From assembly GCF_013074385.2 (NCBI RefSeq), contig NZ_JABEYA020000010.1, forward strand, positions 38,879 through 102,878: a stretch of DNA of 64,000 nucleotides, read 5' to 3'. Positions 41,401 to 46,626 of the stretch are shown in pieces (within the stretch, counting starts at the first letter, position 1; each line of letters opens with the position of its first letter). Both the position numbers and the translations under genes were made by a program. Below the pieces are notes generated by a model. It did no database searches, had not been told where the DNA came from, and was given only the letters and a program-made list of their open reading frames with translations. The DNA is from Vibrio ostreicida (GTDB taxonomy: Bacteria; Pseudomonadota; Gammaproteobacteria; Enterobacterales; Vibrionaceae).

Positions 41401-41596
41401 AGCGTCTCTCGAATGCCATGGTTGGAGTACCTGCTGTGCCCCTGATGTAAAAACCATGTCCGGCGATCATTACACCCTATTACAAGCTCACAATGTCAAA
41501 CAACTGGCCAGTGAACTTTCTCAACTACTCCGAGTTCCTCTTCCTTGCTTGAAGAGCTCCCAACCTCACTCAATGGACGTATCAAACCATGAATAG
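29492..41596 (+). CDS. irp1: Hybrid PKS/NRPS of the HMWP1/Irp1 type with an extra module (KS-AT-KR-ACP-Cy-MT-PCP-PCP-Cy-A-PCP-TE)
   Basis: A 4034-residue megasynthase, about 870 longer than yersiniabactin HMWP1. KS (about 10-430, Cys183 in ACSSS); AT (about 530-840, GHSVGE, Ser627); a linker (about 860-1320) like the start of a C-methyltransferase but with no SAM motif; KR (about 1325-1510, GGMGGIG, Tyr1471); ACP (Ser1627); Cy3 (about 1685-2120, DLLQFDVQS); MT (about 2200-2470, VLEVGAGT at 2311); tandem PCPs (Ser2550, Ser2635); Cy4 (about 2695-3130, DLVVADGKS); a Cys-type A domain (about 3150-3650, WNSVPAF, GATEAAIWS); PCP (Ser3698); TE (about 3780-4034, GWSFGG, Ser3827). The frame opens at GTG 29456, but ATG 29492 has GAGGA upstream. 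It should add a malonyl unit, reduce it, add methylated thiazoline, and then act on a further cysteine. Confidence 0.95.
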   Translation: MENLDNQYGSSDPIAVIGLACQFPKAPNIDAFWHNLTHGLTGQSYYSQQELEASGIASDMYQREHFVASGANIENPEYFDAALFGYSPTEARSIDPQQRLFLHNVWHAIEHSGYAPTAIQCKTGVFGSIRTSTYSSFEAFDVTQVGQVKGLQALLGNDKDYLATRVAHKLNLTGPAFTVQTACSSSLVAVHLACESLRSGECDMAIAGGVAVSFPQKSGYEYQPGMIFSPDGLCRPFDANANGTFGGHGVGSVVLKRLDDALRDGDTIQAVLRGSAINNDGQDKVGFTAPSVSGQAQVLKDALNLADLKADDVGMIEAHGTGTKLGDPIEVAAIKQAYQRSDHASPCILGSVKSSLGHLDTAAGIASLIKTVLSVSRGKIPASLNLQQPNPALKLEGSGFDLAFQTTEWSQETRTAAVSSFGIGGTNCHMLVQSAPKKPSCDYQTEPANNAPPLLISANSMSSLRALAHDYAEQLNNPTDINDIAYSAINARATDLPYRLAVRCDMSASTELACFAQSQPTSQKIHLGHSPQPAKVTWCFTGQGSQFSGMGQQLYLDSPAFQQSIDDSQLYCRDRFKHTITEVMFGEKTDLLRRTDYAQLAIVAFEIALAKHWLAKGITPDAVMGHSVGELSACVIGGYLSHQMAIELVAERGRLMHRCAQHQSGSMLAVFVSQEATERISSLSPLDLAACNGHQHQVFSGLTEGVEAAIVELNAKSIPYRQLDVPCAAHSHLLDDMLATFSNFTAGVNTLMGKLPLISSVTGRKITDASELDSQYWTRHVREPVNFRQATETAIDQGYNVFVEMGPQAHLTAIGKRECEPKQALWFSAYHAQAKTQQSDRDVLCAMYAAGINAPWPSALALNGRKCPLPLYPFDQQAYWYESDTSTTVHCQQTAPITDLPATPLSCYTVLRCCAIEDVIRSCLSDAPVTVKNIIRGGRLLPRYRGIVSALLETLVEQGYYRQQDQSLVRTTQALPSTQQAEQWLRSSLASAPEHQQIGLSDIAALIHAATSLKAALSRHARMPLNRQDHVEAADWLLNALPPTVASATEALSPAPQHIGNLIYLDWSAHRDQPDLETVFLQQRPTFVHDTDKQWQIRVSDTFSPQQLNQVAVHQINAMWGNTNYTLQAKTEKGHWQWLGDIHTQSFSANPHLDLLPSPHNRYLWQWQPIDRSDKTLTMTPDDIEQARQHPGQFHTLSSGQSLLVLPDGPLADISEPLAHTLSQDFEVLYVITSQAIKVNASDPLIPEKFALMSLLRVARKEYPNKTINLLDINADDSALIAEAMRAAPFNHSHELAFKNGCYFLPKLVPAPSSGASIPTQWFTTAGWHLVTGGMGGIGRWVIRWLAQSGARHIAVLGRTLHANWPDFCEEMAQQGCRIETLIGDLSQQGELEKILNQWHRDLPVVGAIHAAGTTFHGMLNTWNTAATQELFTTKASAFSHLYQWLDANNAQYLVGFSSAASLGAPGQGAYALANAYIEGFALAHSGRRCHIMSIGWGAWDNVGMTRSQSLRDKLSQSGMHTITAQEGLWHLSQSLLHGEPLSLAGNLDTQHANFSGYFGPASPSTSNAIPANQPVLHPPKNTEHTQTINALDATVWITERVRYQLGLSHATAIGQSEDLLQLGMDSLQFLELSAAIKKQFGVSLSAGEAYQDLSVSGLATFITSRKQSDINKAPDVTFEVDIANRHHPFPLTPIQHAYWIGRESWVKYGGIACNVVFEWDKLNSEFDPHRFESAWNALITRHDMLRMTVMPDGKQVVQAQVPHFTIPIKDLSLLDHTVREQTLDEIRHTMRHDVRPAGQWPLFDVRISQLCDNTLRLHMNLDLLQFDVQSFKIMMDDLSLAYQGQPLTELPFTFRDYVMHEQKLRQQEEWKSSWAYWQTTIPTLPKAPQLPIDRSHQNTPPKFRTLKGTLPASQWCALKSQWQQWGVTPSAGLLTLFAHTLAKWATFPEFTLNMTFFNRQPFHKDVDQLIGDFTSVLLMDFDLSQPLSLKQHMANTQDKLWQRLGHSQINGVEVIREMAKHLKNTDRLSDEEASLPLVPVVFTSMLGMSMDGMDIEQAMTRLLGDPVYVLSQTPQVWLDHQIMEVDAGLAFNWYCMEGVLPAATLNAMFTDYLALLAQVAACPQPSLPNVSASSVTHWRGVTMPEISDTVVTEVTSAWANLEHQALAGIWQTLNDHQLFVTDHQDYSLDNIVNQLNVTAKHHKLVSLWLDQLQREGVIFHHTHGFRFTGNFPAAPSVVLPMKPWCQRLSQYVKDSVQAHPTLLNGQRSALEILFKNQDVTDSLYRTNPSLQILNHSAGQIIQTLGQGIKVLEVGAGTASTSRAVLAAAGEAIHHYRFTDVSHVFLQEAKHTLALYPQVSYAQFDINQPPDNDLIVDDGYQVILAVNVLHDATNLPQTLERLHGLLAQDGYLIFIEATDQYSPMQLATVGFIEGLNAFDDFRQSQNSAMLTLPSWLTLLSDHGFQPEFTYPTSDVSVLRQHLVVAKAQGTKTTLTAPERPLTQSGAEPHTISTQSSLASGLLEDIGQIWSDMLGRHIDDTDDFFQTGGDSLMATKMIVTLNQRGLDQASLQLIFEQPVLKDFVAMLTGAESQADIADNHDPKSHQDNDLIRQVWGQYLNDSIRQDSDFFQSGGDSLMATKMIVDLQQMGFNQASLQKIFEHPMFADFCLAIQAPFVVSSEGDAHPRSEPSSEISLDKHYPLTPLQNAYWLGESRLFSLGNGIAHFYAELEIKHLDRQRLTDTWNTLVKHHDQLRGFIRDGDYVIHDQVPEYQPHYVDLSPMAEQQKGHAVAQAREQIAAQGIPTDQWPLFAISILQLNADTCLVHLVTDLVVADGKSLNTLFQQWQSLYDIPDFVLEKPIMTTDAYLRERTSLEDSQAYSTARQYWRDRLANLPEAPALPLAETRSDDLSQGVLTQRIDAPTWSSIQRTSLSHNVLPSMTLLSAFCVVLNQWSATDHFSINVLHSNRQMMQPASESVIGNLSTTSMLECNAGEAHDFLTLVHQIQQRMSNDLANASFDGQHVLREKNRLNQNLSTGMPVVFNDTTSVGQHKALTLGKLTEFGAQTPHVYLDCMLVPSSCGGIDIKWTIQPSHLRAGVFDAMFNAYTKFVTALPSCQWEKSPVPALTDSQQAIRHKANATEASLALLIDQNHSAAVSTLCDMIRHGAEQWPDHIAITQGSITLSYQEMWLASCALASQIKDVGDDSPLVAIVMDKGWEQVIAAIGILLAGKAYMPVDASYPNKRIEALLQQGEVQTVVTQQPNLSFAQRYLVLVPDHEARPEPDFTPAIVAPDDLAYVIFTSGSTGTPKGVMMDHQAVVNTLLDINQRIGLNSADRVLAISALNFDLSVFDIFSTLSQGAQLIIPPTSPAKDPQGLVNLAQGCGATIWNSVPAFVQLLADCLEQSESDLPQLRQIMMSGDWIPVALPDRLKQVTPNADLLSLGGATEAAIWSICHPITQSYSDCASVPYGKPLANQTFYVLDHNFHPTPDWVTGELYIGGQGLAKGYWQDDDKTAAAFINHPIDGTRLYKTGDLGRCLPDGNIEFLGRGDHQVKINGYRIELGEIESTLRLSDSESLGVQIQDAIVQPIRQANTDIGLVAYVVYAKNSPVNNQGLLKHIRTLLPQYMCPEQIIALDSLPLTANGKVNRQALPAPIAKTPDTPRPPATTCEQTLAKLWAECLNHTNIMVNQSFFELGGHSLLAVRLINQINTHFNLSLTAAHLQTHNTIERLCLLVEAKQEQGELAPVLLTPHAKSEQTRLFIIHPIGGHLLSYQPLAAELDNVTLYGLAYPEKNTFGDTPDIKALAAHYLTMIQTIQPQGPYQLAGWSFGGVVAYELASQLTNLGQDVAHCVLIDSYKPSTRDSAQLNDVSIRQHFYADWVGRFPDLANASSPDFSTDLRFCTSLAERCNQAMPEHVFDDSSLAHLLAVYRTNLRAMLGYQPPVMPSLPVTLFAAEQNNHLDFMSYQDRTIASLECHGWSTCCAPDVKTMSGDHYTLLQAHNVKQLASELSQLLRVPLPCLKSSQPHSMDVSNHE

Positions 41597-42686
41597 ACTA
41601 AAAAAAGTCGTCATCGTCGGCGTAAAATTTGGTGAACTTTACCTCAATGCCTTTATTGAGGCTCACCCAGAGTTGGTGTTAGCCGGTATTATCTCTAAAG
41701 GCAGCCCAAGATCGAAAAGCTTGGCCGAAGCATTCGGTGTTCCTTTGTACAACGAGGTGGAACAGCTCCCACAAGACATTGATATTGCGTGCGTCGTTAT
41801 CCGTGCTTCTGTGATTGGCGGAGCCGGAAATCTGTTGGTCGAAGCGCTGCTAAAACGCAACATCCACGTGATTCAGGAACATCCCGTGTCTGCCATTGAA
41901 CTCAAAAGGCATCATGCTTTAGCAACAGCGCATGGCGTACACTATCGAGTCAACAGCTTCTATGCCACATCAACGGCGGGCAGAACGCTGATCGAATCCT
42001 GTCAATCTTTGCGCAGCCAAACACGAAAAACCGCCATTTATGGTAATCTGACCACAAGCCGTCAGCTCCTTTACTCCACTCTTGATATCTTGCTGCAATC
42101 GCTCGGAGAAGAGAGTAAACCCACACCAATCCAGTTAGGCCATCAAAAGCAGTTTGATATCATCAACCTCACCACCCCGAATGGTGACTATCTGTTGCAA
42201 CTGCAAAACTACCTCGATCCTAATGATCCCGATATGCACAGTTTGGCGATGCACCGAGTGATGCTTGGTTGGGAAAGCGGTTACCTGTCTCTCAGCGATA
42301 GCTACGGTCCCGTGATCTGGACACCGACATTACACGCTGATGATCACCAAAATGAGGAACTCAGTTTATACCAGAGTGTGACAGACCATCCGGGCCATTA
42401 TCTCAATGCCAGCACCACTCAAGTGCTTCACAACCAGCCGAGTCGCCTTAAAGACCACTTTGAAAATGATGGTCCACAGGCCGTTATGTTCGTACTTGAA
42501 CAATTTTCTCTCTTGGTTGACGGCCGTCAAACCAATCTAGGCCTGTCCATTCAACATCAAATCAATGTCGCCGAGCTATGGGATGAGATTCTCGCACTTT
42601 GCGGAAAACCTCATGAACAAGCGCTGCCAGTCGCAACGCGGGTTAGCCTACCCAGCCACACACTTTCAGGAGTTCAAAACGGATGA
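41589..42686 (+). CDS. irp3: Thiazolinyl imide reductase (YbtU/PchG type)
   Basis: A 365-residue NADPH-dependent enzyme that reduces one thiazoline ring to thiazolidine on the assembly line. The N-terminus VVIVGVKFGELYLNAF is the Rossmann start of this family, and ERLNLIQEHP-like NIHVIQEHPVS continues it; the rest matches the family's Gfo/Idh-like fold. The length equals YbtU (about 366). The start overlaps the end of irp1 by eight bases, which gives translational coupling and equal supply. It is the tailoring enzyme that sets the second ring's oxidation state. Confidence 0.93.
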   Translation: MNRLKKVVIVGVKFGELYLNAFIEAHPELVLAGIISKGSPRSKSLAEAFGVPLYNEVEQLPQDIDIACVVIRASVIGGAGNLLVEALLKRNIHVIQEHPVSAIELKRHHALATAHGVHYRVNSFYATSTAGRTLIESCQSLRSQTRKTAIYGNLTTSRQLLYSTLDILLQSLGEESKPTPIQLGHQKQFDIINLTTPNGDYLLQLQNYLDPNDPDMHSLAMHRVMLGWESGYLSLSDSYGPVIWTPTLHADDHQNEELSLYQSVTDHPGHYLNASTTQVLHNQPSRLKDHFENDGPQAVMFVLEQFSLLVDGRQTNLGLSIQHQINVAELWDEILALCGKPHEQALPVATRVSLPSHTLSGVQNG

Positions 42687-43549
42687 ATCCAGTATTCAAA
42701 ACACTGTCTCAAAGTAAAGATAAAATCACAGATATATGGGTCATTTTTCCCTTCGCCGGTGGCAGCTATAGCGCCTTCAAAAGTTGGACACAGTTAGAGC
42801 CAAATGTGTTGCCAAATCAAAGCCTAGTTTTGCTGGCTACCTATCCGGGCCGCGATCAACGTATGAGAGAACAACCACTCTCCAGCATCAATGAACTCGC
42901 AGAACAACTGTTTGACGCCCTACTGATCTGGAGGAAACAAACCCCAGCAGCACAGGCAGCAACGCTCCGTTTGTGTGGGCATAGTATGGGTGCTCAAGTT
43001 GCGTTTGAAGTATGCAAACAATTTGAAGACCATTTCGGACCAACCTCGCCCATCCGCCAGTTGATCCTCTCAGGTTGCCACGCACCGCATCTAGAAGGCC
43101 GTCGCAAACTCAGTCATTTGGATGATGAACCGTTTGTAGACCAACTCATCGCCATTGGAAGCGGCAGCCCCGTGCTCAAACAACACCCAGAACTCCTGCC
43201 CGTGTTTCTTCCCATGCTAAGAGCCGACTTTACCGCTACTGAAGGTTATTTGTGTGACATAGGCAGCAGCGCCAAACTCAACATGACCCCGTGCACATTA
43301 GTCTACGGTGAGCAAGATCCCGAGGCATGGCCATCAGAAGTGAACGCGTGGCAAGCATGGATCAACACCAGCACACAAGTAGAGGTCACCGTATGTGCAC
43401 TGCAAGGAGACCACTTTTATATCACGGCTCAACCTCAGACTTTCATTCAAAAAGTACTGGAGCTCGCTGCTGCACCCGTCACACTCGCGAACACATGTAC
43501 CGACGCCCATCATACCGCTAAGACAATATTCGGAGAACATCATGGCTAA
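42683..43549 (+). CDS. irp4: Type II (editing) thioesterase (YbtT type)
   Basis: A 288-residue alpha/beta hydrolase that clears misloaded acyl groups from carrier proteins. It has FPFAGGSYSAFKSW (oxyanion region), the nucleophile block CGHSMGAQVAFE, the acid in VYGEQDPEAWP, and the histidine in LQGDHFYI. It overlaps irp3 by four bases (ATGA) and irp9 by eight, in the middle of a tightly packed operon. The C-terminal 20 residues (CTDAHHTAKTIFGEHHG) are His-rich and go beyond the usual family end; this probably reflects overlap with the irp9 ribosome-binding site. Confidence 0.93.
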   Translation: MNPVFKTLSQSKDKITDIWVIFPFAGGSYSAFKSWTQLEPNVLPNQSLVLLATYPGRDQRMREQPLSSINELAEQLFDALLIWRKQTPAAQAATLRLCGHSMGAQVAFEVCKQFEDHFGPTSPIRQLILSGCHAPHLEGRRKLSHLDDEPFVDQLIAIGSGSPVLKQHPELLPVFLPMLRADFTATEGYLCDIGSSAKLNMTPCTLVYGEQDPEAWPSEVNAWQAWINTSTQVEVTVCALQGDHFYITAQPQTFIQKVLELAAAPVTLANTCTDAHHTAKTIFGEHHG

Positions 43550-44942
43550 TATCCATACCCAGCAGTACCACATCGTCGAACTGGAGCACAATTGCTCTCC
43601 TATGTTGCTTGCTGCTGAACTCACTACCGGCCCATTTTGCCAACACTATCTGCTTTATGAACATAATGACGAGTGGGCAATCGGGATAAACAAACTGGCC
43701 AACCTCTCTGTCAATAGTCAAGGGGAACTGACTGACTTTTATGGCCATACACATCGAGTCGAGCCACATGATCTTTGTCAGAAGATTAATCAATGCTCAC
43801 AAGCTTTGACACTAGATAACTGGCGTATTTTTGGCCGGATTGACTTTGAATTCAGCCACTTTGCTCATCACATCAAGCAAAAAGAATCTGAGCGAATATT
43901 GCTAGAGTTATTTGTCCCTGAGATTGACCTTCGTATCACGTCAACCCATCTGGTGATCAGAGCGATCGATAAGGCTGTCATCGCCGACATTACTCGCCTA
44001 GTCGATTTGCATCGAGAGAAAACGCCAAGTCATGACCCAGTACAAAAAAGACTCACCCAAGATGATATTGTCAACCAGCAACAGATCAAAGACCACTATC
44101 AGAAAACCGTCGGTGCCGCGGTAGAAGAAATACAACAAGGCGAGTATAAAAAAGTCATTTTATCGCGTGCCGCAGTGATCCCGGCGAAGATTGATATCAG
44201 AAAGAGCTTTATTGCAGGCCGCCACAACAATACGCCCGCTCGATCGTTTATGCTAAAACTCAATGACGTTGAAGCCTTTGGCTTTTCCCCTGAAACCGTT
44301 TTAGAAGTTGACCAACACGGTCAACTCAGTACACAACCTCTTGCCGGTACGCGCTTTTTGCCCAAGGATGCTCAGCAAGCCTTCAAGCTCAAGCAAGAAC
44401 TGCTGACCGACCCCAAGGAAATTGCCGAGCACGCCGCTTCCGTAAAACTGGCGATCGAAGAACTTGAGCAAGTCTGCCCCGCCACCTCAGTGAACGTGAC
44501 CGAATTTATGCATGTGTCTGAAAGAGGCAGCGTTCAGCATCTTGCTTCTCGCGTTAGAGGAACCTTGTCTGACAACAAGTCGTCGTGGGATGCGTTTAAG
44601 ATATTATTTCCTTCCATTACCGCTTCTGGTATCCCAAAACGCGAAGGGATTGAAGCCATCGCCCGATTTGAACTCGCACCGCGGGGTTTATATAGCGGTA
44701 GCGTCTTGATCACAGACCAAAATGGTTTCTTCGATGCAGCTCTAGTTCTTAGAGCAGCCTATAAACAAAACGCTATTTCCATGCTTCAGGCTGGAGCCGG
44801 TGTCATCTGTCTATCCACCCCAGAAAGAGAATGGGAAGAAACCTGTGAAAAAATGGCGTGTGTTCTTGACCACCTTGTGTTTGAAGACACGACCGTCAGC
44901 CCAAAGACCTGCCAAGCCAGCATAACCTGCGAGGAAGAATAA
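43542..44942 (+). CDS. irp9: Salicylate synthase (Irp9/YbtS/MbtI type)
   Basis: A 466-residue chorismate-using enzyme that makes salicylate through isochorismate, supplying the starter unit. The C-terminal chorismate-binding fold is clear: KKVILSRAAV (general base lysine), FGFSPETVLEVD, STQPLAGTRF, DPKEIAEHAASVKLAIEEL, GIPKREGIEAIARFE and RGLYSGSVL. The open frame begins at 43395, but translation should start at ATG 43542, which has CGGAGA eight bases before it and gives the usual family length (about 430-450). It overlaps irp4 by eight bases and shares TAATG with irp5. The Magnesium site glutamates lie within the motifs listed. Confidence 0.94.
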   Translation: MANIHTQQYHIVELEHNCSPMLLAAELTTGPFCQHYLLYEHNDEWAIGINKLANLSVNSQGELTDFYGHTHRVEPHDLCQKINQCSQALTLDNWRIFGRIDFEFSHFAHHIKQKESERILLELFVPEIDLRITSTHLVIRAIDKAVIADITRLVDLHREKTPSHDPVQKRLTQDDIVNQQQIKDHYQKTVGAAVEEIQQGEYKKVILSRAAVIPAKIDIRKSFIAGRHNNTPARSFMLKLNDVEAFGFSPETVLEVDQHGQLSTQPLAGTRFLPKDAQQAFKLKQELLTDPKEIAEHAASVKLAIEELEQVCPATSVNVTEFMHVSERGSVQHLASRVRGTLSDNKSSWDAFKILFPSITASGIPKREGIEAIARFELAPRGLYSGSVLITDQNGFFDAALVLRAAYKQNAISMLQAGAGVICLSTPEREWEETCEKMACVLDHLVFEDTTVSPKTCQASITCEEE

Positions 44943-46573
44943 TGCCTTCAGACATCAACAATGAGTCGTTGCTACACGGATTTACCCCGTATGCCACGGA
45001 GCAAAAACAACGATATGATGACGCGAGTCTCTGGCACAACCAACCTCTTTGGAGCTTGCTGACCCAAGCCGCCAATGGACAGGCTGAAAAGGTCGCCGTC
45101 CGCGATATGGACTCAACGTTGAGCTATCGTGAGTTGCTCAAGCAGGCTGATGAGGTCGCGCAAGGGCTGATCAATCAAGGCTTTCAGCCTGGCGATCGCC
45201 TTGTTATGCAACTCACCAACAGTACCCCATTTGCCTTGACCTTCTTTGCCCTTCAGCGAGCAGGCCTTGTTCCCATCATGGCCCTACCCGCCCATGGCCT
45301 GACTGAAATTGATCACTTTGTTGCCGTATCAGGGGCAAAAGGTTACATCGGCGAAGGTGTTGCGGGAAGCGATATGGCTCAGGCGCTGAGGCAGAACCAT
45401 GCTCAGTTAACGCAGACTTATGTCCTCAATCATCCACAGAGCCCGCGCCCCTTACCCAACCAAGTCAATGAGCGGCTATTCACACCGCCAACCGTTGATC
45501 CTGATCATCCCGCCTTGTTTCTTGTTTCTGGTGGCACGACTGGTCTACCGAAATTGATACCTCGCAGCCACAATGACTATCTGCTGAATATCCACCAATG
45601 TGCCGCGGCAGGTGAGCTCAGTGAACATGACGTCTATCTTGCCGTTTTGCCTGCTGCGCACAACTTTACCTTAGGGTGTCCGGGGATATTGGGTACCCTC
45701 TATCAAGGCGGACAAGTTGTCTTTTCTGATCAAGCCAGCCCTGACTACTGTTTTGAATTGATTGAGCAGCATCGTATTTCTTTCACCGCACTCGTACCAT
45801 CCGTAGCCCAATTGTGGACTGAAGCCACGGAATGGGAAGACACAGAGTTATCCAGCCTTAGAGTCATGCAAGTGGGAGGGTCCAAACTGGCGTATAGCGA
45901 TGCTCGGGCCATTCAAGCGGCTTTCCCCGCCACTTTACAGCAAGTCTTCGGCATGGCAGAAGGATTGATCGCCTGCACCCGACTCAAGGATTCCGCACAC
46001 ATCATTGCTTCCACTCAGGGCCGAGCGGTCAGTGATTGGGACGAGATCCGGATCGTCGACACACAAGGCAACGAAGTCCCGCAGGGCGTCGAGGGGGAAT
46101 TACTTACTCGTGGGCCTTACACCCTTCGCGGGTACTATAGAGCACCGGATCACAACGCTCGCTCTTTTACCCACGATGGTTTTTACCGAAGTGGCGACAA
46201 GGTGCGGATCGATGCTAACCAATCCCTGACAATTACGGGTCGAATCAAAGATGTCGTCAATCGTGCGGGGGAATGCATTGCCGCCGATGAAATTGAAGAG
46301 CACCTGCTAAGCCACCCTCAAGTTGCTCAGGTTGCCGTCGTTGCCGTTCCCGATGCGTATTTGGGTGAGCGGATTGGTGTCGCTTTGGTCGGACGTGGCC
46401 GTCCGTTAACGCTACAATGCCTACGACAATTCCTGCACACTAAAAATGTGGCGACCTACAAAATGCCTGACGAACTCCATCTGGTTGACTCACTACCAAA
46501 AACAGCCGTAGGTAAGGTCGACAAAAAAGCCGTACCTGGACCCTGTGGTAATCCCTGGGTACTCTCAGCATAA
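44942..46573 (+). CDS. irp5: Salicyl-AMP ligase (YbtE type)
   Basis: A 543-residue adenylating enzyme that activates salicylate and loads it on the aryl carrier domain of Irp2. It has the A3 core SGGTTGLPKLIPRSHNDY, an acid-binding region with AAHNFTLGCPG as in DhbE/YbtE, the A5 stretch QVFGMAEGL, the A7 GDKVRI and the A10 lysine in KTAVGKVDKKA. The length matches YbtE (about 525). Start and stop of irp9/irp5 overlap in TAATG. It is the last gene of the irp operon and is followed by a strong terminator. Confidence 0.95.
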   Translation: MPSDINNESLLHGFTPYATEQKQRYDDASLWHNQPLWSLLTQAANGQAEKVAVRDMDSTLSYRELLKQADEVAQGLINQGFQPGDRLVMQLTNSTPFALTFFALQRAGLVPIMALPAHGLTEIDHFVAVSGAKGYIGEGVAGSDMAQALRQNHAQLTQTYVLNHPQSPRPLPNQVNERLFTPPTVDPDHPALFLVSGGTTGLPKLIPRSHNDYLLNIHQCAAAGELSEHDVYLAVLPAAHNFTLGCPGILGTLYQGGQVVFSDQASPDYCFELIEQHRISFTALVPSVAQLWTEATEWEDTELSSLRVMQVGGSKLAYSDARAIQAAFPATLQQVFGMAEGLIACTRLKDSAHIIASTQGRAVSDWDEIRIVDTQGNEVPQGVEGELLTRGPYTLRGYYRAPDHNARSFTHDGFYRSGDKVRIDANQSLTITGRIKDVVNRAGECIAADEIEEHLLSHPQVAQVAVVAVPDAYLGERIGVALVGRGRPLTLQCLRQFLHTKNVATYKMPDELHLVDSLPKTAVGKVDKKAVPGPCGNPWVLSA

Positions 46574-46590
46574 ATACTGCCGCCATCAAG

Positions 46591-46626
46591 AAACAGCCTC
46601 GTGTCTTCACGAGGCTGTTTTTTCTT
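46591..46626. terminator. Bidirectional terminator between irp5 and the ABC transporter pair
   Basis: AACAGCCTCGTG and CACGAGGCTGTT form a perfect 12-bp stem with a TCTT loop, preceded by an A-run and followed by a T-run. It ends the irp operon and overlaps the stop codon of the convergent ABC gene, so it should serve both. Confidence 0.93.

Noticed and set aside
26494..41470. Many minus-strand and shifted frames over irp2 and irp1
   Set aside because: They are shadows of the long synthetase genes. None has a ribosome-binding site or a recognisable domain.
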